Shown here piece after piece: positions 46,797 through 55,706 of a DNA stretch of 64,000 nt. The DNA is from Bacteroidia bacterium. GTDB taxonomy: Bacteria; Bacteroidota; Bacteroidia; UKL13-3. Every line of letters begins with the position of its first letter. Positions within the stretch are counted from its first letter, which is position 1. The DNA is taken from positions 128,000 through 191,999 of the forward strand of contig JALONP010000008.1 of NCBI GenBank assembly GCA_025454875.1, given 5' to 3'. The translations under genes and the position numbers were made by a program. The notes under the pieces were generated by a model. The model was given only the letters and a program-made list of their open reading frames with translations. It had not been told where the DNA came from and ran no database searches.

Positions 46797-48114
46797 CTTG
46801 CGGCTTCTCTCCTTATTGGCAACTTTTATTGTTTTCGTTTCTTCTTGTAAAAAAGAAAATACAGTAGGTTCTGAGTTTGTTGGTGGCATTGTGGGGTTTG
46901 ACGTGCAATCTACCGATACACTTACCCTATTAGCATATACATCAAAACAAGACTCTTTTAGGACAAGAAACCTGAGTTTGTATACCATTGGTAAACTGAA
47001 CGATCCCGATATTGGTACAACCCAAGCCAATATCATCACCCAACTTACGATTCCTGCTGATAACTTCACCTTTCCACAAGGTGTAGTAATTGATTCAATT
47101 GTGGTGCAACTTCAATACGCAAGCGCCTCTAGTTTTTACGGAACCAAATCAACCGATCAAACCATTCAGGTATATGAACTAAATGAAACCTTACTCAACA
47201 GTTCTGATTCAGGTTATTACAGCAACCGTAATTACACCATTCTGCCGAGCGTAATTGGTAGCCGAGTTGGTAATTTTTCAAATATTGGCGATTCGGTGAT
47301 TATGCCATTTGGTTCAAGCACTCTAAGGTTGCCTCCGCATATTCGCATCAAGTTAAGTGATCCGGGATTTGTTTCTAAAATCGCTTCGGCTGTATATAGT
47401 AACAACGCCACTTTTCAATCGTCTATTTTAAAAGGATTGTATATTGCTACTGAAACAACACCGCTCACCCCAGGTGCTGGAGCACTTGTATACTGTAATT
47501 TGAACACTTCGGTAAATGCAATGGTTGTATATTACAACGATAGCTTTAAAGTTGAGTTTCCAATTTCAAGATCGACAACAGTTAAAGCCAACCAATTCTT
47601 TCATCAACATACCGTAACCATTCCGATAGAACCTGCTTTTGGTGGAACTCCTCAACTAACAAATTACGCGCAACCAATGGGTGGACTCAAAACCCGAATT
47701 TTTATCCCAAATTTATTTGATTTAGTTAAAGATAAAAACATCGCCATTACGGGTGCCGAAATTTTATTTACGCCTAAAGCAGGAATGGACAACTCAACCT
47801 TTACCCTCCCCAATCAACTTTTGCTAACCAACTCCGACTCTTTGGGTCGCAACGAACTCATCAGAGATGCAGCAGGTTTTGAAGGTGCTGTATACTATGG
47901 TGGTAAACTCAGCAACGGTACTTATCGTTTTAATATTATTCGACATATTCAATACGTTTTAAACGAATACAAAAACAATAACCGCAACGTAAATTATGGG
48001 CTTAACCTTTTGGTACCAGCCGATAATCCAGTTGCTGCAAATCGAATTGTTTTAGATACAGACCAGCGTTTAGGAAATATTAAACTTAAGCTGAGTTATA
48101 CTGTTATTAAATAA
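46768..48114 (+). CDS. DUF4270-family lipoprotein
   Basis: About 449 residues; the ATG at 46768 overlaps the starch synthase by 29 bases. A TTG at 46798, one base after the upstream stop, gives a tidier signal peptide (LRLLSLLATFIVFVSSC), so it is an alternative start. The lipobox ends VSSC, then the beta-rich DUF4270 body with GIVGFDVQSTDTL, a TTQANIITQL segment and the C-terminal LNLLVPADNPVAANR. Family function is unknown; it occurs next to starch synthase, panC and glmS in Bacteroidota. It is followed by the DAHP synthase gene after one base. Confidence 0.82.
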   Translation: MIACWKGKTNLRLLSLLATFIVFVSSCKKENTVGSEFVGGIVGFDVQSTDTLTLLAYTSKQDSFRTRNLSLYTIGKLNDPDIGTTQANIITQLTIPADNFTFPQGVVIDSIVVQLQYASASSFYGTKSTDQTIQVYELNETLLNSSDSGYYSNRNYTILPSVIGSRVGNFSNIGDSVIMPFGSSTLRLPPHIRIKLSDPGFVSKIASAVYSNNATFQSSILKGLYIATETTPLTPGAGALVYCNLNTSVNAMVVYYNDSFKVEFPISRSTTVKANQFFHQHTVTIPIEPAFGGTPQLTNYAQPMGGLKTRIFIPNLFDLVKDKNIAITGAEILFTPKAGMDNSTFTLPNQLLLTNSDSLGRNELIRDAAGFEGAVYYGGKLSNGTYRFNIIRHIQYVLNEYKNNNRNVNYGLNLLVPADNPVAANRIVLDTDQRLGNIKLKLSYTVIK

Positions 48115-48115
48115 A

Positions 48116-49105
48116 ATGATTATCCGCTTAAATACAGCCGACCAAGGTCAAATACAACCTTTGCTTGATTATGTTAAGCAAGTGTCTCCCTATTGTAAAT
48201 GGCATAAAGCATCCTTAACCATCGTGGCGCCCAAAATGCCAATGGATAAACACTTGATGGCATTTAGTCACTTAGGTGAGTTTATCGAAATTGATACTCC
48301 ATACCAGCTTGCAAGCATTAAAGCCAAAAACGAGACTATTATTGAGGTTAAAGGCGAACCCATAGGAGGAAATCATTTCAGTATGATGGCAGGCCCCTGC
48401 TCTGTTGAAGATGAAGATCAAATATTTGCTACCGCAGCCTTGCTTCAACGTTTAGGTATTAAGTTTATTCGTGGTGGAGCTTATAAACCAAGAACATCTC
48501 CTTATGCATTTATGGGTTTAGGCAAAAAAGGCCTGCAAATGTTAAGTGCGGCTGCTAAAGCTTATGACCTGAGGGTTGTTACTGAAATAATGGACTTGAG
48601 TTTATTAGAGGAAGTGGCGGAGCACGCAGATATTTTACAAGTTGGCAGCAGGAACATGCATAATTTTTATATGCTTGGAGAGTTAGGTAAAATAAATAAA
48701 CCTATTTTGCTCAAGCGAGGCATGCAGGCAAAAGTAACTGAATGGCTTTTGGCCGCTGAGTACATTTTAAGCGGGGGAAATCCAAATGTGATTCTATGCG
48801 AGCGTGGTATCAGAAGTTTCGACCCTGAAACACGGAATGTAATGGATATTGGTGTTATACCACTAATTAAAGAACTAAGCCATTTACCCATTATTGCAGA
48901 CCCAAGTCATGGAACGGGGAAGGCATCACGTGTGCAAGCGCTCTCATTAGCTGCTGCTGCTGCTGGCGCACATGGATTGCTTATTGAAACGCACCCAAAT
49001 CCTGAAAAAGCATTATCAGACAGCCAGCAAGCGCTAACGTTTGAAGAATTGGGATTACTTGTAACCCAGCTAAAGGCAAGTATACCCACACCAATGAGTG
49101 TATAA
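48116..49105 (+). CDS. aroF: 3-deoxy-7-phosphoheptulonate synthase (DAHP synthase, type I-beta)
   Basis: First enzyme of the shikimate pathway: condenses PEP and erythrose-4-phosphate. It is 329 residues long. An N-terminal ACT-like/ferredoxin-like domain (about 1-68) probably gives feedback control, then the TIM barrel with MAGPCSVEDEDQIF, IRGGAYKPRTSPYAFMG (metal and PEP site), VGSRNMHNF, KRGM, ILCERGIRSF and DPSHGTGK. The layout matches the Thermotoga-type enzymes with an N-terminal regulatory domain. It directly follows the DUF4270 gene (one base) and precedes glmS, although glmS has its own promoter. The gene symbol is the common one for this family. Confidence 0.92.
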   Translation: MIIRLNTADQGQIQPLLDYVKQVSPYCKWHKASLTIVAPKMPMDKHLMAFSHLGEFIEIDTPYQLASIKAKNETIIEVKGEPIGGNHFSMMAGPCSVEDEDQIFATAALLQRLGIKFIRGGAYKPRTSPYAFMGLGKKGLQMLSAAAKAYDLRVVTEIMDLSLLEEVAEHADILQVGSRNMHNFYMLGELGKINKPILLKRGMQAKVTEWLLAAEYILSGGNPNVILCERGIRSFDPETRNVMDIGVIPLIKELSHLPIIADPSHGTGKASRVQALSLAAAAAGAHGLLIETHPNPEKALSDSQQALTFEELGLLVTQLKASIPTPMSV

Positions 49106-49110
49106 CCTGC

Positions 49111-49141
49111 TTTTATCCCAATATAGTTTAGCATACCTTTG
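49111..49141 (+). promoter_or_regulatory. Promoter of glmS
   Basis: TTTT at 49111-49114, 19 bases, then TACCTTTG at 49134-49141, a perfect match to TAnnTTTG. The ATG of glmS follows 42 bases later. Confidence 0.6.
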
Positions 49142-49182
49142 AAAGGAAACTTTTATATTCGAATCAACTAATTTAGAATTAT

Positions 49183-51024
49183 ATGTGCGGCATTGTAGCT
49201 TATATAGGCCATAGAGAGGCTTACCCAATTGTAATCAAAGGTTTGAAAAGACTTGAATACAGAGGTTATGATAGTGCGGGTGTAGCTTTATTAAACAAAC
49301 AAAAGGACTTTTTAATTTATAAGAAAAGCGGAAAGGTTGCTGAATTAGAACAAGCAGTTAACAACCAAGATACCGCTGCACAAACGGGCATGGGTCATAC
49401 GCGATGGGCTACTCATGGTGCTCCCAACGATGTCAATGCGCATCCACATTTATCACAAAATGGCGAATTTGCCATCATTCATAATGGCATTATTGAGAAC
49501 TATGCAGCACTCAAAAAGGCATTGATTGATAGAGGACATCATTTTAAAAGTGAAACGGACACGGAAGTACTCATACACCTTATTGAAGAAATTAACAATA
49601 ACAACAATGTAAGCTTTGAGGAGGCAGTAAGAATGGCGCTTACACAGGTAGTTGGAGCATACGCCATCGTAATATTATCCAACAAGGAACCAAACTATTT
49701 GATTGGAGCGCGTAAAGGTAGTCCAATGGTAATCGGAATTGGAGAAGGTGAGCACTTTATCGCAAGTGATGCAACTCCTATTGTTGAGTATACCCGCAAC
49801 GTTGTGTATTTAAATGATGGAGAAATTGCCATTATTGATAACCAAAAGCTAACGGTTAAGACAATCGACAATACCATTAAAACTCCATACATACAGGAGC
49901 TTGAAATTAATCTTGAGAGTATTGAGAAAGGTGGATTTGATCATTTTATGATGAAAGAAATATATGAGCAACCACGCTCTATTCTCGATTCTTTCAGAGG
50001 TCGTATTCATATTAATGAAGCCATGATTACCATGGCAGGTATTGATAAGTTTGAAGACAAACTCAAAAATGCAAAACGCATCATCATTGTTGGTTGTGGT
50101 ACGAGTTGGCATGCCGGTTTGGTAGGTGAATATTTGTTAGAAGATTTCGCTCGTATCCCTGTTGAAGTGGAGTATGCATCTGAGTTTAGGTACCGAAACC
50201 CAATTATATCGGAGGATGATTTTGTAATTGCCATCTCGCAAAGTGGTGAAACAGCAGATACATTAGCAGCCCTTGAATTGGCCAAAAGCAAAGGTGCAAC
50301 CATTTTTGGCATTTGCAATGTAGTAGGTTCTTCTATTCCGCGCATGACCGATGCTGGAGCGTATACACATGCAGGACCTGAAATTGGCGTTGCTTCAACA
50401 AAAGCATTTACCGCACAAGTAACTGCCTTGTTGTTAATGGCCTTTTCTATTGCTCAGAAAAAAGGAACAATTAGTAGCCAACGCTTAAGAGAATTGCTAA
50501 CTGAATTGGAAACCATTCCGTCAAAAGTTGAAAAAACATTGGAGTCTAATGACTATATTAAGGGAATTGCACAACAGTTTAAAGACTCGCGCAATGCACT
50601 TTACTTAGGTCGCGGTTATGGTTTCCCAATTGCATTAGAAGGTGCTTTAAAGTTAAAAGAGATTTCGTACATACACGCAGAAGGATATCCTGCTGCCGAA
50701 ATGAAACATGGCCCAATTGCGCTTATTGATGAAGAAATGCCTGTAGTAGTTATTGCTACACAACACAGCAATTACGAAAAAGTAATAAGTAATATTCAAG
50801 AAGTAAGGGCACGTAAGGGTAAAGTTATTGCCATTGCAACCAAAGGTGATGAACATATTAAAGAGCATGCCGATTACGTGATTTACATTCCGCAGTGCGA
50901 AGAAGCAATGTTGCCTTTATTAGCTACCATACCTCTTCAACTGTTATCATATCATATTGCTGTGATGCGCGAGTGCAATGTAGACCAACCGAGGAACCTT
51001 GCCAAATCAGTAACGGTTGAATAG
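49183..51024 (+). CDS. glmS: Glutamine-fructose-6-phosphate aminotransferase
   Basis: Makes glucosamine-6-phosphate for peptidoglycan and lipopolysaccharide. It is 613 residues long. The N-terminal glutaminase domain starts at Cys2 (MCGIVAYIGHREAYPI), with LEYRGYDSAGVA, GHTRWATHGAPNDVNAHPH and the HNGIIENY loop. Two SIS domains follow (ISQSGETADTLAAL and the second around GRGYGFPIALEGALKLKE), ending in the conserved PRNLAKSVTVE. No glmS riboswitch-like sequence is present in the 77-base leader. Confidence 0.97.
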   Translation: MCGIVAYIGHREAYPIVIKGLKRLEYRGYDSAGVALLNKQKDFLIYKKSGKVAELEQAVNNQDTAAQTGMGHTRWATHGAPNDVNAHPHLSQNGEFAIIHNGIIENYAALKKALIDRGHHFKSETDTEVLIHLIEEINNNNNVSFEEAVRMALTQVVGAYAIVILSNKEPNYLIGARKGSPMVIGIGEGEHFIASDATPIVEYTRNVVYLNDGEIAIIDNQKLTVKTIDNTIKTPYIQELEINLESIEKGGFDHFMMKEIYEQPRSILDSFRGRIHINEAMITMAGIDKFEDKLKNAKRIIIVGCGTSWHAGLVGEYLLEDFARIPVEVEYASEFRYRNPIISEDDFVIAISQSGETADTLAALELAKSKGATIFGICNVVGSSIPRMTDAGAYTHAGPEIGVASTKAFTAQVTALLLMAFSIAQKKGTISSQRLRELLTELETIPSKVEKTLESNDYIKGIAQQFKDSRNALYLGRGYGFPIALEGALKLKEISYIHAEGYPAAEMKHGPIALIDEEMPVVVIATQHSNYEKVISNIQEVRARKGKVIAIATKGDEHIKEHADYVIYIPQCEEAMLPLLATIPLQLLSYHIAVMRECNVDQPRNLAKSVTVE

Positions 51025-51080
51025 TTTAACGTATACCCCGTTGTATACTAAGTGCAATAACTCTGGCATTTGATTTACTT

Positions 51081-51221
51081 TTGGGGCTTGCCGCCCCAAA
51101 CCCGCCTTACTTTTTCTCTAGGAAAGAAAAAGTAAGCAAAAAGTTCATGCTGTAGGTGCTTTTGTTACAAACTACATCATTTATTTTCCCCGCAACCCAA
51201 GCCACTGCGTTCGTGGGTTGC
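51081..51221. repeat. Composite element with three hairpins (REP/MITE-like)
   Basis: Three clean inverted repeats in 140 bases: TTGGGGC-N5-GCCCCAA (51081-51099), CTTACTTTTTCT-N7-AGAAAAAGTAAG (51106-51136) and GCAACCCA-N14-TGGGTTGC (51192-51221). The density and pairing are not expected by chance. It resembles dispersed structured intergenic repeats of Bacteroidota (a CCGCCTTACTTTTT... module), although I cannot confirm copy number. No transposase and no clear target-site duplication were seen. Confidence 0.55.
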
Positions 51222-51460
51222 TTACCAAAGGCCACCTCCAAAATAAACGCTTTGTTTGTTACACAAAATCATCTAAGGCAATAATTGGTCGCTTTTTGAA
51301 TATGAACGAATAAGTATATGAAATCAACCTAAAGTGGCTTTGGGATCGAAAAGTACTCATTAACTAAATACGACCCTGAGTTCACGAAAGGGATGGTATG
51401 CTTTTGCACGTAACCTATGGTAAAATAGAAGGTAACAAAAAGAAAGGTAACCTAATTGAA

Positions 51461-51503
51461 GATTGGTATATATAGCCAAGTATTACAAGTATACTTACCA
51501 ATC
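51461..51503. repeat. Inverted repeat downstream of thiN
   Basis: GATTGGTA (51461-51468) and TACCAATC (51496-51503) form an eight-pair stem enclosing a smaller near-palindrome, AAGTATTACAAGTATACTT. On the minus strand it follows the thiN stop by 17 bases and may help end transcription, but there is no U-tract. Confidence 0.4.
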
Positions 51504-51519
51504 CTCCGAAATGATATTC

Positions 51520-52188
51520 TTAAAAAGAGTCTTTGCATTCCATCATTAACAAGTCGCCACCTGTATGTGTGATTTGTACAAAACCGTCATTTGCTGTTTC
51601 GTTGCTGCTGCTTGTTGCATAACCTAGCCTCAAATCATGATTGGCTAACTCGTACTTTAATCCCTTAGATGTTACTCCTGTAACAATGCCAACAGGCATT
51701 AACGAAACGGGTGTTCCTTTCACATACCACTTTTCAAAAACAGGCGGCAGCGTAAATATCTTCGAATAATCATCAAGCAATACAATGTTAATTTGATTGC
51801 GGTACCTAACTATATCGGTTGTATTGCTTAGGTGATGATCTGCTCTTTTACCTGTTGCCCAAACAATGTTTACAGCCTTGTAGTTCCGATCTATTAACAA
51901 CTCAATTGCCTTTTGTAAATCTGTTTTTTGTTGATCAGGAGCATGGATGATTTCTGTTTGCATATGAGCCAATTCCGTTGCTGTATTTTCTTTACCACTA
52001 TCAAAATCACCTAACCATACATCAACCTTAATACCAATATCCAATACCCTTTTAATCGCTCCGTCCAAAACAACAACAAATGGGCTCCATTCCAATAATT
52101 GCCCAAGTAACTCTGTGGAACAGGCTTCTCCATTCGCAATAATCAAAGCTGGTTCTTGTCCCTCTTTAACAAAATGATGTGACGACAT
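51520..52188 (-). CDS. thiN: Thiamine pyrophosphokinase
   Basis: Transfers pyrophosphate from ATP to thiamine, giving thiamine diphosphate. It is 222 residues long. The TPK motifs are ALIIANGE, VVLDGAI, the metal site GDFDS, DQQKTDLQKAIE and TGKRADHHLSN, followed by the C-terminal beta-sandwich with VTGVTSKGLKYEL. It stands alone and diverges from the carbonic anhydrase gene with a 58-base gap, too short for a TPP riboswitch. Confidence 0.9.
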   Translation of the reverse strand: MSSHHFVKEGQEPALIIANGEACSTELLGQLLEWSPFVVVLDGAIKRVLDIGIKVDVWLGDFDSGKENTATELAHMQTEIIHAPDQQKTDLQKAIELLIDRNYKAVNIVWATGKRADHHLSNTTDIVRYRNQINIVLLDDYSKIFTLPPVFEKWYVKGTPVSLMPVGIVTGVTSKGLKYELANHDLRLGYATSSSNETANDGFVQITHTGGDLLMMECKDSF

Positions 52189-52246
52189 GCAGCAAAATAA
52201 CCACTTTTACCGCTGAAAAATTCGAATAATTACCCAATTTTGGTAG

Positions 52247-52768
52247 ATGGAATCGTTACAACAAATTTTACAAACACCCATTCAAAAAGGAAATGAGGTT
52301 TGGATTGCTGACACAGCAAGGGTTTTTGGCCAAGTAGCATTAGGAGACGAATGCTCTGTATGGTTTGGTGCAGTTTTACGTGGCGATGGTGATTCAATTA
52401 CCATTGGCCATCGAACCAATATTCAGGAAAATGCGGTTGTGCATGTTGACCCAGGATTCCCAACAATTATTGGGCATGAATGTATTATTGGGCATGGTGC
52501 AATTGTGCATGGTGCCACTTTAGGCAACAATGTTTTGGTTGGAATGCACGCAACCATTTTAAATGGTGCGGCAATTGGCAACTATTGTATTATTGGGGCC
52601 AACGCCTTGGTAACAGAAGGAATGGAGATTCCAGATTATAGCATCGTAATGGGCTCACCGGCTAAAGTGGTGAAACAAATGAGCCAAGATCATATTAATA
52701 AAGTAAAACGAAACGCTGCTTCATATGTTGAACTGAGTAAATCATATTTAACCTACTATGGAAAATAA
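52247..52768 (+). CDS. Gamma-carbonic anhydrase family protein
   Basis: A 173-residue left-handed beta-helix protein of hexapeptide repeats. The metal-binding histidines of the gamma class are in place: QENAVVHVD, IIGHGAIVHGA (first and second His positions). It also has RGDGDSITIGHRTNIQ, VGMHATILNG and the C-terminal GSPAKVVKQM. Members bind Zn/Fe; some hydrate CO2 and many, such as YrdA/PaaY, have unclear function, so the enzymatic role is an inference. The stop overlaps the next gene by 11 bases. Confidence 0.9.
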   Translation: MESLQQILQTPIQKGNEVWIADTARVFGQVALGDECSVWFGAVLRGDGDSITIGHRTNIQENAVVHVDPGFPTIIGHECIIGHGAIVHGATLGNNVLVGMHATILNGAAIGNYCIIGANALVTEGMEIPDYSIVMGSPAKVVKQMSQDHINKVKRNAASYVELSKSYLTYYGK

Positions 52769-53006
52769 CTGGATTGAACAAGACAACGCACTACATAAAA
52801 CCTTTATGTTTAAAGATTTTGCAGAGGCTATGGCATGGATGATGCAAGCAGGGTATGCAATCGAAAAACTAAACCACCACCCTGAATGGACCAATGTATA
52901 CAACAAGGTAATGGTTAAACTTACAACACATGACGCAGGAAATACAGTGACGGATAAAGACAAAGAACTTGCACAACTATTGGATAACTTACAGCGAGTT
53001 ATTTAA
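52758..53006 (+). CDS. phhB: Pterin-4a-carbinolamine dehydratase
   Basis: Small (82-residue) PCD/DCoH-like protein. The core motif EKLNHHPEWTNVYNKV carries the catalytic His-His-Pro and Trp, followed by LTTHDAGNTVTDKD with its third His. The family recycles tetrahydrobiopterin in aromatic hydroxylation. No phenylalanine hydroxylase is seen nearby, so the physiological partner is not shown. The overlap with the carbonic anhydrase gene indicates co-translation. Confidence 0.9.
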   Translation: MENNWIEQDNALHKTFMFKDFAEAMAWMMQAGYAIEKLNHHPEWTNVYNKVMVKLTTHDAGNTVTDKDKELAQLLDNLQRVI

Positions 53007-53160
53007 AATTGAATGAATACTCTTTGGATATGCTCAGAACTTTAGGTTTATCGAACACAAATGATAAATGATATTGTTACGGGTATAAACTTGTTTAGGA
53101 ACCTCAAACTAAAATTGATTAATTTATACTCCTAATTTCACATCATTTACTATTTAGTTT

Positions 53161-54951
53161 ATGAAAAAAATAAAGTATCACCTTTTTTTCTTTTTCTTTA
53201 TGTTTAGTTTGTACTCAATTGCACAGCAATTTCTTATCAATTCAGATAAAGGTGTATTAGGGGCCAACTTAGTGCTTAATGTTGAATCATTGCCCATTGC
53301 AGATTCAAGTGGGTTAAGTGTGTTTTTTGAACCTTATATTAGGGCCACTATTAGCGAGTTTAACACTTCTATCATTAAAGTAATTGTTCCCAAAGGATGC
53401 CAAAAAGGCAAGGTACAAATTGTTCAAAATGGGAAAACATTCTACAGTTCCAGAACATTTTCACCCATATTTACTGCAAATACGTATTCTTTTGGACGAG
53501 GAAGGTTTGGAGGCCCTTTTTCTGGTTTTAGCAAAGGACCAAATCATTACTCAGATAAAGCAGATATTAATAATGATGGGCAAGTTGATTTTGCCATAAC
53601 ACCTGCCGGAGAAAATGGTATTGGCATCATCATGAATAAGATTTCTGCACAGAATATCGGCCTTCGAATGGACGCAACTTCGTTCAAAATGCCCATTTTA
53701 ATTCCTACAGATACGTCTATGTATGATGTAAAATTGTTTGATTTAAACAACGATGGCAAACCTGAAATCATAGCTACTTCAGGATACTCGAATGCTGTTT
53801 TTGTATTCGAAAATTTATCTACAAAAGACTCTGTAATGTTCGCTCAAGCGCTCAAGCTACGTACATCGGCAGTTGGGTTGTCACAAATAGCCTTAGCTGA
53901 TTTAAACAACGACTTCAAGCCAGAAGTTATCGTTTCTTCTGGCCGTACCGGAAAAATAATTGTTTTTAAAAATTCACACCAAACAACTGAATTAACCGAA
54001 CAAGATTTTGCAGATACTTTAGAAATAAATTCTAATTTATGTAATCCAACTGGCACTTACAGTATCATGGCTCATGACTTTAACAGTGATGGAAAACCAG
54101 ATATTGCCAGTACGGTATATTGTGATAACAGCATCATATTTTATGAAAATAATACCACAAATAGTTTAAGTAAGCCTGTATTTGGAAACCAAGTTCGAAT
54201 TGCTTTAAGTAAAAACCCTTGCAATGCGGTAGCCGCAGATTTTAATGAAGACGGTAAAATTGATTTAGCAATTTGCCATTTAGATAGTATTATATCTATT
54301 CTTCAAAACAATCTACAAGCATCAAGCCCTTTAAATTCAGATGGATTTGCGCAAACTACAATTGTCAATACCAGGTCAGACAATAACACAATAGAGGTAT
54401 ACTACCATATTGAATCAGGTGATTTTAATGGTGATGGATTATTGGATATTGTTACCACAATACCTGCTAGTCTGGGTGCAGTTATTAATACCAACAAGAG
54501 TGTAAGCGGAGGAACTATTGTTATTAGTCCTTCCATTGAGGAAGAACACTACATCAGTTCACCGAGTAATTTTGCAACTTCAGTTGCAGATTACAATATG
54601 GACGGCAGACCCGACATTGTGCTCTCAGATTACTTGGGTTCGAATACCCTTGAGGGTGAGGTTGAACTTGTGAGCAACTTAAGTGGGTTTCCAAGCAGCT
54701 TAACCGAAGGCGTAAAATATAAAAAAGAGGATAAGATTACACTATACCCAAACCCCACCTCATCAACTCTTTATATTAAAGGTACACGAATGGCTCCTGT
54801 AGTAAGTATATTCAATTTGCAAGGAGCCTTTATTAAAGAAATGAAGGTAAACGCCAGCCAAATAGACGTAGCTGAATTAAACAATGGCATGTATGTTATC
54901 CATATAGATGATAATGGTACCATTTATCGAAAACTTTTTGTTAAAGAGTAA
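53161..54951 (+). CDS. FG-GAP/VCBS repeat protein with T9SS tail
   Basis: A 596-residue exported protein. The signal peptide (about 1-21, LFFFFFMFSLYSIAQQ) is followed by an IPT/TIG-like beta-sandwich (about 22-105) and seven FG-GAP repeats with Ca-binding loops, for example DINNDGQVDFA, DLNNDGKPEII, DFNSDGKPDIA, DFNEDGKIDLA, DFNGDGLLDIV and DYNMDGRPDIV, forming a beta-propeller. A T9SS type A tail (LYPNPTSSTLYIKG to the KLFVKE end) directs it to the surface. Such proteins bind ligands or calcium; no enzymatic motif is seen. It converges on the PHP phosphatase with only four bases between the stops. Confidence 0.85.
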   Translation: MKKIKYHLFFFFFMFSLYSIAQQFLINSDKGVLGANLVLNVESLPIADSSGLSVFFEPYIRATISEFNTSIIKVIVPKGCQKGKVQIVQNGKTFYSSRTFSPIFTANTYSFGRGRFGGPFSGFSKGPNHYSDKADINNDGQVDFAITPAGENGIGIIMNKISAQNIGLRMDATSFKMPILIPTDTSMYDVKLFDLNNDGKPEIIATSGYSNAVFVFENLSTKDSVMFAQALKLRTSAVGLSQIALADLNNDFKPEVIVSSGRTGKIIVFKNSHQTTELTEQDFADTLEINSNLCNPTGTYSIMAHDFNSDGKPDIASTVYCDNSIIFYENNTTNSLSKPVFGNQVRIALSKNPCNAVAADFNEDGKIDLAICHLDSIISILQNNLQASSPLNSDGFAQTTIVNTRSDNNTIEVYYHIESGDFNGDGLLDIVTTIPASLGAVINTNKSVSGGTIVISPSIEEEHYISSPSNFATSVADYNMDGRPDIVLSDYLGSNTLEGEVELVSNLSGFPSSLTEGVKYKKEDKITLYPNPTSSTLYIKGTRMAPVVSIFNLQGAFIKEMKVNASQIDVAELNNGMYVIHIDDNGTIYRKLFVKE

Positions 54952-54955
54952 CTCA

Positions 54956-55705
54956 TTACAGCGAGTTGTTTAACAAAGGTAATTGGCAAACCTGCTCATA
55001 CAATGGTGTACGCAATGCTGCCTCCACAAGCGCTGCATGGCGCATTCCGTGGCAATCGCTGCCAACTAAATTTACCATCCTATTGTTTATTAAATACGAA
55101 GCTGCTTTTAATTGAAGTGGCCCATAGTGGCCAACTAACGAGCCTAAATTTAATTGAAACAATACTTCTGCATCCCATAAATCGTGGTAGTGTTTTACGT
55201 TGGCCGCATAATACAAATAGCGCTCAGGGTGCGCCAAAACCGGAGTATAACCGTTGATGCGCAACGCAAATAGTATTTGTTTAAGATTAGGGGCAGGAGC
55301 TTCAAATGGCATTTCAATAAGTACATATTTTTTTGTACCAAAAGAGAGGATTTGACCCGCATCTATCTTTTGTTCAAAACCATCATCAACCATGTATTCT
55401 GCTGCGGCCTCTAGCGTTATTGGTATCTGTTGCTTTGCGCATTCATCGTTTAGCTTTCCCACCCAAGGCAAAATGGTATCAGGTCCGTTTTTATAAAAGT
55501 CGGCCATCACATGCGGAGTCGTAATTACCTTTTGATAGCCCAATGCACTAAAAAAACGCAATACTTCAATTGACTCCTCCCACTGATGCACACCATCATC
55601 AATAGCCGGAATTAAATGGGAATGTAACTCAGTTGTTACCGGATTCACAAACGGTTCATTTATGGGTGCTTGCTTTTTGCCAATGAAACGTTTCCAGAAT
55701 GACAT
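54956..55705 (-). CDS. PHP-type tyrosine-protein phosphatase (CpsB/YwqE-like)
   Basis: Mn-dependent PHP-family protein phosphatase of 249 residues, implicated in capsular or exopolysaccharide control by dephosphorylating a tyrosine kinase. Metal-site motifs are ELHSHLIPAIDDGV, TPHVMADFY, AAEYMVD, LAHPERYLYY and LVGSDCHGMRHA. No Wzc-like tyrosine kinase is in the window. It is the last gene of the minus-strand cluster, one base after the isomerase gene. Confidence 0.85.
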   Translation of the reverse strand: MSFWKRFIGKKQAPINEPFVNPVTTELHSHLIPAIDDGVHQWEESIEVLRFFSALGYQKVITTPHVMADFYKNGPDTILPWVGKLNDECAKQQIPITLEAAAEYMVDDGFEQKIDAGQILSFGTKKYVLIEMPFEAPAPNLKQILFALRINGYTPVLAHPERYLYYAANVKHYHDLWDAEVLFQLNLGSLVGHYGPLQLKAASYLINNRMVNLVGSDCHGMRHAALVEAALRTPLYEQVCQLPLLNNSL

Positions 55706-55706
55706 A

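Larger units (their letters stand above)
51025..51519. other. Gene-free interval with structured repeats between glmS and thiN
   Basis: About 495 bases without a gene. It holds three hairpin-forming inverted repeats in the first 200 bases (see the repeat at 51081-51221) and another inverted repeat before thiN (51461-51503). The rest is AT-rich and shows nothing recognisable. Confidence 0.6.

Noticed and set aside
49142..49182. glmS ribozyme or riboswitch
   Set aside because: The leader is only about 40 bases, AT-rich and without the conserved ribozyme core; the ribozyme is also typical of Firmicutes.
52189..52246. TPP riboswitch upstream of thiN
   Set aside because: The gap to the divergent gene is 58 bases and contains no THI-box-like sequence.
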